DNA of 64,000 nucleotides, taken from assembly GCA_944324305.1 (NCBI GenBank), contig CALUVV010000006.1:1-64000 (forward strand), in the 5' to 3' direction. The translations under genes and the position numbers were made by a program. The notes beneath the pieces are model-generated. The model had not been told where the DNA came from. It made no database searches and worked only from the letters and a program-made list of their open reading frames with translations. The stretch comes from Candidatus Gastranaerophilales bacterium (GTDB taxonomy: Bacteria; Cyanobacteriota; Vampirovibrionia; Gastranaerophilales; Gastranaerophilaceae). This document shows, one piece after another, positions 32,937 through 41,169 of the stretch; position 1 is the stretch's first letter; each line of letters starts with the position of its first letter.

Positions 32937-34265
32937 TTAAAATTCTAAATCTTCTTCTTTAAATTTTTTTAAAATATATTTATCATAGACATTAAGCTTA
33001 CCTTCTTTTTCTAAATTTTCTAACATAGTTATTTGGGCTTTTCTTTTTGCTATGTGGTAATCAAACTGCATCAATTCATCTGAACTTATATCACCATTTT
33101 CAAATTTGTTTTTCAAAATATTATACATATCTTGACGTTTTTCAAATAAATCAGAAATTTCCATTTGTCTTACGACTTGTTCAGGAGTGTATGATCTTGC
33201 CCTATTATGTAACACTGCATATAAACAATTTACCCATGGCACTTTAGGATCATTAATTAAAATTGTATCAAAAGTATCAAAAGTAAGGTTTATAATATCA
33301 TCATAACTATATGCTCCCTGAGGGTAGTTTACTTCAGAGAAATTTCTTATTTCATTTATTTGTTGCATACTTAAATCATCAAGATTAATATTTTTTAATC
33401 TATTTTGCTTATAAATTTCTATAGGATCATTAGTTTTAATATTTTCAATATATTCTTTTTGGTATTTTATCATATTGAGAAGCATCGTACCGGCATCTTC
33501 AGGTCTGTAAAATCCTAATTTTTCCATTTTACCTTTTCTAAAATCTGGGTGAATTAAATGTGGATTTTTTGAAGAGAATACAAAAGAAGTTGCATATCCT
33601 CCTTTAGCAGCTGGTTTACTACAGTTATCCAGTATATTTTTAAAACAATTTATGTTATCAGTATTATCAGTGTTTTCATTCAGTATTTTTATATCTTCAG
33701 GTGAATAATCAAAGTTTAATAACCGTTTAGCTTGTGTATAGTTCATCCCTAAATATTTTTCAGGTTCTTCAACAACAGCAATAAATCTATATCTTCCTCG
33801 TTGACTAGCAGCTTTATGTGCATTTAATAAGTTTTTGATATCGGGTAAAAAGTCTTTTTTTGATGTTTCTACAAGTTCAACTACGTCATAAGGTAGTGGA
33901 CTTAGTATATACCTAATTCTATTTATAATATTATTAATTACATTTGTTTCTGGTCCATGTAATAGGATTGATGGAGGAAGCGGAATTTCTGGATTTTTTA
34001 GAGATTCCATAAACGGAACTAAAAAGGTTTTGGCTAATGTATCTTTTTGTTTAGAATAGCCAAGAAATCCATCTTCTAAATTATTCATTACAAATTTATA
34101 AGGATCAGCACCTTTAAAACTAGGATTATGAATCTTAACAGATTTATGTATAAATTCGTCTTTCGTTAAATTTTTAGTACTTTCGTATTTTACAGAAACA
34201 GAGTTATAATTATTGTTTTTGTATTGAATATTTCTATTTATATTGTTTATTGCAGTAATTTTCAT
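32937..34265 (-). CDS. Walker-dead AAA+-like protein with N-terminal tag
   Basis: 442 residues. It aligns with the AAA+ protein at 36118-38130 along the ATPase core. At the Walker A position it has LLHGPETNVINN (102-112) instead of GATGVGKT, and at Walker B VVEEPEKY (164-171) instead of LIDEAEKY. ATP binding and hydrolysis are therefore unlikely. The later block FSSKNPHLIHPDFRKGKMEK is conserved with ITTNYPHLIDQDLMRRKGKF. The N-terminus carries the lineage tag (HNPSFKGA at 46-53). Last gene of a four-gene leftward run. It may be a regulatory or scaffold partner of its active paralogue. Confidence 0.7.
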   Translation of the reverse strand: MKITAINNINRNIQYKNNNYNSVSVKYESTKNLTKDEFIHKSVKIHNPSFKGADPYKFVMNNLEDGFLGYSKQKDTLAKTFLVPFMESLKNPEIPLPPSILLHGPETNVINNIINRIRYILSPLPYDVVELVETSKKDFLPDIKNLLNAHKAASQRGRYRFIAVVEEPEKYLGMNYTQAKRLLNFDYSPEDIKILNENTDNTDNINCFKNILDNCSKPAAKGGYATSFVFSSKNPHLIHPDFRKGKMEKLGFYRPEDAGTMLLNMIKYQKEYIENIKTNDPIEIYKQNRLKNINLDDLSMQQINEIRNFSEVNYPQGAYSYDDIINLTFDTFDTILINDPKVPWVNCLYAVLHNRARSYTPEQVVRQMEISDLFEKRQDMYNILKNKFENGDISSDELMQFDYHIAKRKAQITMLENLEKEGKLNVYDKYILKKFKEEDLEF

Positions 34266-34342
34266 TTTAGATATTTCCTAATTAACAAGTAAATTTTATA
34301 TATAAAGCTATCTGACAGCTTAAGGAGACACTTTCTATCTAT

Positions 34343-34393
34343 TTGTTTTATTAGTTGATAGATTTATGCTGTCCATTATGCTGACTCCTTTTG
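34343..34393. repeat. 51-bp direct repeat, copy A
   Basis: An exact copy of 35451-35501. On the minus strand it holds AAAAGGAG, ATG and the first codons MDSINLSTNKT, here followed by a stop after 13 residues. It lies in the gap after the 34402 gene. Confidence 0.9.
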
Positions 34394-34401
34394 AATATTT
34401 T

Positions 34402-36102
34402 TTATAGAATTATATGTTCTAATTCATTTGGATCTCCATGTTCTTCAAAAAACGTTTTAATAAAAGGTTTTTTGTTTTCATAAGCTGTATCGTAGAATTT
34501 TTGCAATATTTCTTTCACTTCTTTATTATTTTTGTATGGTGCATCTTCAGTCTCCATTAATGTCCATTTAAGATTATTAATACTGCGATTTTGCCATATA
34601 ATTTTTTTACCTTTTTCCAGTGCACGCTTTAATTGGTCAATGGATGTTATAACTCCTTTATCGGAGATTACGGTCATAAAGCTAATACCGTCAGTATGGT
34701 TGTCCAAATCTCCATATTTATCTAAGGACATACTTTTACCGAATTTTTCACAAATATCCATAAACTTATTTACTGTTTTTTCACTTGGATTTTGGGGAAA
34801 ATTCACTTTAAAATACGTAATATTTGTAGTGTATCCTTCAAAAAGAGAATCTTTTCTTCCATATTTTTCAAACTCTGTCATAGCATCATAAAATGATGCT
34901 TCGTTATCATATGCTCGTAATAAAATCGAACGCAGATATTCCTCTTTTTCTTTGACCTGTTCATTTGGATTTGAAGAGAATACTTTTTTCTCGACAGTTG
35001 ACAAATTTTCATCTTTAATTCTTTTCATAAACGGATCATATACTTCTGCACGCCATCTATCATATTCTTTTTCATCATAAGGGATTTTATTGAGTCCTTT
35101 TTCATAATATTCATTATATTTATTCTCCAATTCTTGAAATTTTTTAGGAATATTTTCTTTTTTCGGGGCTGCTTGTGTTTTAACAATTTCTTTTATTGCT
35201 TTTTTGCCGGTTTCAACGATTCCCTTTCCTTCTTCAATAACTTTTTCCCCAGCTTTTTTGTTTTTTCCTCTTGTCGCAATATAAGTAATAGCAGCAGCAC
35301 CTGCTATTGTAACTCCTCCTGCTATTGCAACTTTTTCGCCTGTACTCATTTTGGTTTTATCTTCACGTTCAAAAGTATCCTGTTTGAGTTCATTAGTTTT
35401 TATAGAAGGCTGAGGTTGGCTGTTTTGCGTTACTCCTTGAGAAGGAACACTTGTTTTATTAGTTGATAGATTTATGCTGTCCATTATGCTGACTCCTTTT
35501 GTTTCTATATTATCACTTTGTTTTGACATGTCCAGTCCGTATTTTTCAAGACCGATTTGTTTTAAGATATCTTCCAGTTCAAGAGGTTTTTCTTTAGATG
35601 TCTTAGCTTTTTCCTGAACAGATTTAGGTATTAATTCCAAATATGAAGAGAATACATCCCTAAACTTTTCAAAAAACGATAATTCATGTTTTCGGTCATT
35701 AAAACTACGCATCATAGGATGAACGTATTCCGGTTCATCTTTTATTTTCTCCTTAAGAAATTGAAGAACTTTTTTCCCACTGCGTATTAATTTATTAGGA
35801 GTTCTCTCTTCTTCTATGTATTCAATATATTCTTTTACTTGCTGTTCTTCTTTTACAGGATTAAATGATGATGCCTCATATAATTTTCTGCTCAGCCACT
35901 CATTAATTTCAGCTTTTCTTTCAGGTGAGATATTGCTTCCTTTTTGCATATCATTTAAATAGGATATATGTTTTTTGACAATATCACTTTTACTGGCCGC
36001 AATTTCTGTAAGTTCTTGTATTAGTTCTTTTTCTGGAATTTTAGCTAAAAAATAAGGTTTATTTTTATAGTTATAATTTCCGTCAATTTTTGTTATATAC
36101 AT
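34402..36102 (-). CDS. Tagged protein with central membrane segment, possible fusion
   Basis: 566 residues, function unknown. The N-terminal half (1-200) is helical and charged. A Gln/Thr/Ser-rich linker follows, then a glycine-rich hydrophobic stretch VAIAGGVTIAGAAAITYIA (about 260-280) that fits one membrane pass, then a charged C-terminal domain. At residues 207-217 an internal ATG (35484) is preceded by AAAAGGAG and begins MDSINLSTNK. This signal is duplicated at 34343. The shorter product (about 360 residues) might be made as well, or two genes were fused. It lies 15 bases downstream of the AAA+ gene in the same operon. Ribosome binding site GAGGAA. Confidence 0.65.
   Translation of the reverse strand: MYITKIDGNYNYKNKPYFLAKIPEKELIQELTEIAASKSDIVKKHISYLNDMQKGSNISPERKAEINEWLSRKLYEASSFNPVKEEQQVKEYIEYIEEERTPNKLIRSGKKVLQFLKEKIKDEPEYVHPMMRSFNDRKHELSFFEKFRDVFSSYLELIPKSVQEKAKTSKEKPLELEDILKQIGLEKYGLDMSKQSDNIETKGVSIMDSINLSTNKTSVPSQGVTQNSQPQPSIKTNELKQDTFEREDKTKMSTGEKVAIAGGVTIAGAAAITYIATRGKNKKAGEKVIEEGKGIVETGKKAIKEIVKTQAAPKKENIPKKFQELENKYNEYYEKGLNKIPYDEKEYDRWRAEVYDPFMKRIKDENLSTVEKKVFSSNPNEQVKEKEEYLRSILLRAYDNEASFYDAMTEFEKYGRKDSLFEGYTTNITYFKVNFPQNPSEKTVNKFMDICEKFGKSMSLDKYGDLDNHTDGISFMTVISDKGVITSIDQLKRALEKGKKIIWQNRSINNLKWTLMETEDAPYKNNKEVKEILQKFYDTAYENKKPFIKTFFEEHGDPNELEHIIL
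35451..35501. repeat. 51-bp direct repeat, copy B (internal start signal)
   Basis: Identical to 34343-34393. Inside the 34402-36102 gene it supplies a ribosome binding site (AAAAGGAG) and in-frame ATG 35484. Confidence 0.9.
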
Positions 36103-36117
36103 AATTTTAATTCCTCA

Positions 36118-38130
36118 TTATTCCCAGATGCTGTCCCATTTTTTGAACAGATCATACTGCATTTGTTCACCTTCTGTTAGAGCTATTCCTGCTTTCATTT
36201 TAGATTGAAGTTTTTGTAACTCTTCCTGAATATGTGCCATTTGTTTTTCCACTGCTGCACACATTTCTTCATTGAGTTCTCCGTTCTGGTAAGCATTAAT
36301 CAGGTCGGTGAATTTTTTTTCTGCCTGTCCAAAACCTTCTGAATCAAACTTATCTGTTACCATATTATAAATTGTTCTAAATTTGCTGTATCTTGCAGGT
36401 GTGATATCTCTGTTGGTTTCATTTTTAATATCAAAGAAATACTTGTACATAGGTTTTGTCGGATTTTCAAGATATCTGTCAAATGCTTTAGAAATCATAT
36501 CTTTAATCTCAACATTGCTGTATGCTCCACGCCTGTCAGATGGGTTCATAAATTTTATGAAACGCTCAAGATCCGGCCAGTCGGATAATTCATAGTCTAT
36601 GTGCATGTTAGTTATTGTGCCGTTATTCTTTTTCTCCAATAAAACATTCTTAGCTTTTTCAGAGAATTTAACTTGACCATTGAGTATTTCAACAAAATTG
36701 TCATTAGGTGCAAGCATTTTAATTTGTTCAAGAAGGTCTGAATTTTGTTTGAAATAATGCTTAATTACGGCTTCTAAATTAACATCCTTAGCAGGATGAA
36801 CCGCAATTGGCGTAAATTTTCCTTTTCTTCTCATCAAATCCTGATCAATCAAGTGAGGGTAGTTGGTTGTTATAAACAATGTTGTCGCACTTTTTGACTT
36901 GTTTGTTTCTCCTTTTTCCTTTGGAACTTCTGATATCCAGTCAAGAAGGGATTTCAAGTAATCAATATTCTCCTTATCGTTATTGCCATATTTCTTTAAA
37001 ATTTCAAAATCATCTGCTTCAAATTCCGAAGCTAACCGATTAGCTTTTGTTTCACTCATACACATATACTTTTCAGCCTCATCAATAAGAAGAATTGTTC
37101 GTTTTTTGTTGTTTTGATCTTTATAACGAGCTTTTGCCTGTGCTAAAATGTCATTCATTTTGTCTTGAAACTTATCTAAAGATGTATCCATCGGGAAATG
37201 TACAATCTCTGCAACATCCTTACACTCTTCTTCTACACCTTTAAGCATTTCTGTTTTGCCAACTCCTGTTGCTCCATAAAGTACAACCGCATTTGGCAAG
37301 CTTACATTCGGATTATCTTTACTTGCCAGCAGTGGAGCTACAAAATCTTTTTTGATTTGTTCTTTTACATCAAGATATCCGGCTATTCTGTCATTAATAC
37401 TGCCATGCTGGCTTACTGTTTGATTTACATAATCTCCCAGATGAGCACTGGTTAATTGTGCAATGTATGACGCTCTTTCTCGTTTTAATGCCTCTAAAGT
37501 TTGACGCTGTAAATCTTTTGAACTATTGTAATCGGCAACAATCTGTCTTAAATCATCTAAATTTCGTTCAATTTTCTGATGTCTCCAATGTCCGTTCCAA
37601 TACGGCTGCATTTTTTCATCATATTTTGAGTCTCCATCAGACATCCACTTAAAACCTTTCCAGTATTTATCGCGTTCAGCTTTTTTAGCACTTTCAGCTT
37701 CTGTTTGATATTTATTTTTTTGATACGCATCATCCCAATTTCTATAAAAACTTAAATCCGCTTCGGCATCTCTGACTTTTGCTGGTTTTACCTGTGTTGC
37801 AATCGCTTCTTCTAAAGTCTTAATTCTTTCATTTGTTGCTTGAATCTTAGCAACCAGTAATTTAGTGTAAGCACCCGGCTCTAATTTCGGAGTTAACCTC
37901 TCTAGTGCAATATCAGATGAAAGATTTAATTTTTTCATCCCTGCATTCATAGCTTCATCAATATTCTTTACTGCAGGTTTAAAAATTTTACGTACTAAAT
38001 CGGTTTTCGAACCCGTAAATGTTAAATTATCGGTGTTATATGTTTTAACAGTATTACTTTTTGAATTTCGTTTTTGATAATCAAATTTGTTTAAATTGAT
38101 GACACTCCCTGTAATTTTTTGAATTTTCAT
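36118..38130 (-). CDS. AAA+ ATPase with N-terminal lineage tag
   Basis: About 670 residues. The N-terminus MKIQKITGSVINLN leads to the tag NLTFTGS (about 35-41). A long helical region (50-250) follows, then a AAA+ core: Walker A GATGVGKT (about 284-291), Walker B ILLIDEAEKY, and a sensor-like TTLFITTNYPH with arginines after it. The helical C-terminal part ends in coiled coil (KQMAHIQEELQKLQSK). ATG 38130 has GAAAGG seven bases before it; an upstream TTG was rejected. It lies between a zinc-protease-like gene and the membrane-segment gene. A remodelling ATPase acting with these neighbours is likely, substrate unknown. Confidence 0.8.
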   Translation of the reverse strand: MKIQKITGSVINLNKFDYQKRNSKSNTVKTYNTDNLTFTGSKTDLVRKIFKPAVKNIDEAMNAGMKKLNLSSDIALERLTPKLEPGAYTKLLVAKIQATNERIKTLEEAIATQVKPAKVRDAEADLSFYRNWDDAYQKNKYQTEAESAKKAERDKYWKGFKWMSDGDSKYDEKMQPYWNGHWRHQKIERNLDDLRQIVADYNSSKDLQRQTLEALKRERASYIAQLTSAHLGDYVNQTVSQHGSINDRIAGYLDVKEQIKKDFVAPLLASKDNPNVSLPNAVVLYGATGVGKTEMLKGVEEECKDVAEIVHFPMDTSLDKFQDKMNDILAQAKARYKDQNNKKRTILLIDEAEKYMCMSETKANRLASEFEADDFEILKKYGNNDKENIDYLKSLLDWISEVPKEKGETNKSKSATTLFITTNYPHLIDQDLMRRKGKFTPIAVHPAKDVNLEAVIKHYFKQNSDLLEQIKMLAPNDNFVEILNGQVKFSEKAKNVLLEKKNNGTITNMHIDYELSDWPDLERFIKFMNPSDRRGAYSNVEIKDMISKAFDRYLENPTKPMYKYFFDIKNETNRDITPARYSKFRTIYNMVTDKFDSEGFGQAEKKFTDLINAYQNGELNEEMCAAVEKQMAHIQEELQKLQSKMKAGIALTEGEQMQYDLFKKWDSIWE

Positions 38131-38145
38131 TGTAGTTCCTTTCAA

Positions 38146-38994
38146 TTAATCAATATTATTTAGTATCTTAGTTTCCCCATCAAAAATATGTTTTATAAGT
38201 CTGTCAATTTGTGGTTTCTTATTAAAGAAATTTTTTAAAGAAAATAATTTTTCATAAGGAGAATTCTCTAATGGATTGCTTATTGGTCTAATGCTATCTC
38301 GATCAAGATTATTAATCAAGCGACCACTCATGTCACAAGCAATTAAATCCAACGGTTCTTTTCTCGCATATTTACATAAATTGTTTTCAACAAGTCTGCC
38401 ATATTTTTGCCGATAAATTTGTATATTATTTGGATCTGTCAGTGAAAATAGCTTTTTTAATACGTTATTTATACTAAATTTATCAAGCAAATGATTTTCA
38501 TGAAAAATATGTGAAAATTCATGAAAAACGAATTCTAAAAAAAAGTCAGTAGTAGTATTTTTAGCAACATAAAAATCAAAATCACTTATTTCGTTAATTT
38601 TATCCCAAGGGAAATCTTTATTAAAAATAATAGTTTTAGCAGGTGTTATTTCCCCGGAAGCTTTGTGAATTCTACAGGGTACTAAATTACAAAATCCATA
38701 GGTAAACTCCAAATTTGGAATATTTAATGTTTTGGTATCCTTTACCATAATATTACTTGGATAACCAAGTTTTAATTTAAAAGTGTTTTGTAATTCTTTT
38801 ATAAATTCGAAAACTTTAACCACAGACCAAGCAAGCAATTTATTATTTTGAAAATCTGAATTAATATTGTTTTTTGCAAGATAATTTTGAATTTTAGAGA
38901 CATCTGTATTTCTTATGTCTGTAATCATTGGTTTTGTTAGGCCGCCAGCATAAGATATATTAGAGTTTAACCTTTTTTTACTGTTTATTTGCAT
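38146..38994 (-). CDS. HExxH metallopeptidase-like protein with N-terminal tag
   Basis: 282 residues. HEFSHIFHENH (158-168) gives an HExxH zinc-binding motif, with the second His cluster close behind. The N-terminus has a short tag (MQINSKKRLNSNISYAGG). No transmembrane segment is visible. It is first in the leftward run protease - AAA+ - membrane protein - dead AAA+. A third zinc ligand cannot be assigned with certainty; a Glu or Asp downstream is possible. Host- or prey-directed protease is a guess. Confidence 0.65.
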   Translation of the reverse strand: MQINSKKRLNSNISYAGGLTKPMITDIRNTDVSKIQNYLAKNNINSDFQNNKLLAWSVVKVFEFIKELQNTFKLKLGYPSNIMVKDTKTLNIPNLEFTYGFCNLVPCRIHKASGEITPAKTIIFNKDFPWDKINEISDFDFYVAKNTTTDFFLEFVFHEFSHIFHENHLLDKFSINNVLKKLFSLTDPNNIQIYRQKYGRLVENNLCKYARKEPLDLIACDMSGRLINNLDRDSIRPISNPLENSPYEKLFSLKNFFNKKPQIDRLIKHIFDGETKILNNID

Positions 38995-39135
38995 AAATTA
39001 CTCGTGATATTTCGAAAAATAAAGAATAAAATATTTTGACAAATTTAATTAATTTTTATTTACAAAAGTTAATACTTACACCATAAATCTATTAAATATT
39101 TCATATTTGATTTACTAATAAAATTTGAGGTAGAA

Positions 39136-40191
39136 ATGAAAATATATTCTATTAATAGCTTATTAAAAAATAATATAAATTTTAGTGCGAGACCAGAACA
39201 ACTAAACAATGATAATATAGAAGAATATTTAAGAAAAAATAGGGTTTCATTGTCTCAAACTTCTAATGATTTATTAGTGATAAATGATAGAGCTAATAAA
39301 GAGAAATCAGGTTTAATCCACTTGAAAAGAGCAATTAATGAACAAAAAGAATTAAAAAAATTAGGGAATATTGAAAATCCATTTGATATTATCACACAAT
39401 TTGAAAGTACGGATTCACTTATACAAAGAATATTTGCATCACAAAAAATCGAATCGTCAGGTCTTATCGGAAATATTGCAGACGAAGACTGTTCTTTAAA
39501 GGCTGTGTATAGGAAAGGTTCAAATTTTTATAGTGATGGTGTGAGAAATTCTACTTTTACTAATAAAATACAAATACCTGAATTAGATATTCAAGCAATA
39601 GGTGGATTTGGGGGAAATGAATCTACCAAACTATTTGAAGAAATTTTTACTACATTTATGTCAGATGATACACAATTATTAAGCCAATCACTCAACGCAT
39701 CTTATAAAATTAAAAATAAATACTTTAAATTTGTAAATATGCAGCTTAACGAAATAAACGAAATGTATTCACTGCCTCAAAAAATACAAGAAAGGGCTCC
39801 TATTATTGGTGTAGTGCCAAAGGTACAACGTGTTAGCAAACAACAGCAAGCAATTAAATATGTATATGCTGATTATAATGATTATTGCAATACATTTATC
39901 CATAAAGGTATTCATCCTATCGCAAGTTCTTATGTTAAAAAAATTAAACAAACACAAAACAATATGAATCTTATTGAACCATATTTATCTAATAGAGATT
40001 GTGTCTATGTAAACAAAATTATTACTGAAATGAAAAAAATAGCAAGCCCGCTAGTTGAAGATTATATTAAATTATTATCATCAGTTGCAAATAATGGTGA
40101 AATTATTGCTAAATCATATAAGTCTATAACTGGAAATGGAAATATTTCGTCAATAATGAAATTATTGAAAACTGCATTCCTGATATCCTAA
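39136..40191 (+). CDS. Tagged hypothetical protein
   Basis: 351 residues with the N-terminal tag MKIYSINSLLKNNINFSARP. The rest is a soluble, mostly helical protein with no motif I recognise. Tight ribosome binding site (GAGGTAGAAATG). Divergent from the protease gene and convergent with the 40188 gene, overlapping by four bases. Codon use and AT content match its neighbours, so it belongs to the same cluster. Confidence 0.6.
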   Translation: MKIYSINSLLKNNINFSARPEQLNNDNIEEYLRKNRVSLSQTSNDLLVINDRANKEKSGLIHLKRAINEQKELKKLGNIENPFDIITQFESTDSLIQRIFASQKIESSGLIGNIADEDCSLKAVYRKGSNFYSDGVRNSTFTNKIQIPELDIQAIGGFGGNESTKLFEEIFTTFMSDDTQLLSQSLNASYKIKNKYFKFVNMQLNEINEMYSLPQKIQERAPIIGVVPKVQRVSKQQQAIKYVYADYNDYCNTFIHKGIHPIASSYVKKIKQTQNNMNLIEPYLSNRDCVYVNKIITEMKKIASPLVEDYIKLLSSVANNGEIIAKSYKSITGNGNISSIMKLLKTAFLIS

Positions 40192-41012
40192 TGAAAATCA
40201 GACAATGAATCTAAGAGATTTTCCAAAAAGCTTTCAGATTTTTTTACTACGTTTTCAATTAGTTCTGAACCTAATATGTCGGTAGTGTGTTCAGATAAAT
40301 CAGCTAAATTGTCAACATCTATACCATTATCAGGATTAATTTTGTCAAAAATTTTAAATCTTGAATCTACAACATCAAGAGGTGCGTCTAATCCAGAAAT
40401 GTCAGATGGTATTTCGTGAGAAATGTCAACTCTTGTATCATCTATAGATTTCGATAACAAATTAGGAATGGTTCCTTCAGATATATTTGTTTCTCCTGCA
40501 AATGATGGTGGGTATTCATAAGGGGAAATCTCCCCCGCTTTTTTAGCAATGCTATAGGCTTTATTAATTGTATTTTGGTCTATATGACCGTTAGGGCTAA
40601 TGTCTCTTGGCTTAATTAATTCTTTAACAGCATCTGGAACATGTCTAAGTTGCTCCATATTGTGATTAATAGTATAATCTGGATATACTCCATTTTTAGC
40701 TTGCTTAATATAAATTTCAGCCATTATTCTATCAACGGAATCAAATTTTAAATCTTTTGGATCTGGAATATCATCGTATCTGCCATATGGAGTTTCTAAT
40801 TTTGCTATAATAGGCGACTTTTCTACATTAAACTCTTTAGGCTTAAAAAAGTTTATTATTTTTTTTATAAAATTGTTTTGAGTATAGTTTATATCAGGGA
40901 TCTGGGACGCAGATGTTTTTAAGTTTGGAATAAAATTTTCCCTAAGCAATTTATTATTCTGAAATATACGTCTAATTGTATAAATCTTTTCAGTATTTAG
41001 CATAACTTTCAT
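40188..41012 (-). CDS. Hypothetical protein of AAA+ cluster
   Basis: 274 residues, MKVMLNTEKIYTIRRIF at the start. A Pro- and Asp-rich middle (IPDPKDLKFDSVDRIMAEIY) precedes a low-complexity acidic C-terminus. No domain recognised. Ribosome binding site AGGGGG. It lies between the tagged gene at 39136 and the SNF2-like helicase on the other strand. Confidence 0.55.
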   Translation of the reverse strand: MKVMLNTEKIYTIRRIFQNNKLLRENFIPNLKTSASQIPDINYTQNNFIKKIINFFKPKEFNVEKSPIIAKLETPYGRYDDIPDPKDLKFDSVDRIMAEIYIKQAKNGVYPDYTINHNMEQLRHVPDAVKELIKPRDISPNGHIDQNTINKAYSIAKKAGEISPYEYPPSFAGETNISEGTIPNLLSKSIDDTRVDISHEIPSDISGLDAPLDVVDSRFKIFDKINPDNGIDVDNLADLSEHTTDILGSELIENVVKKSESFLENLLDSLSDFH

Positions 41013-41169
41013 ATAATTAACCCCCTAGTTACAAGGATAATATCACAAAAACTTTTAATTAAAGAATTTGATTAATTTTTGTGAAATATATTTGTTTTAC
41101 TGTTTTGGCAATGTGATATCATTCATTTTAATATAAAAAGCCTGTTTTGTGCTAAAATCAGCATGAAGC

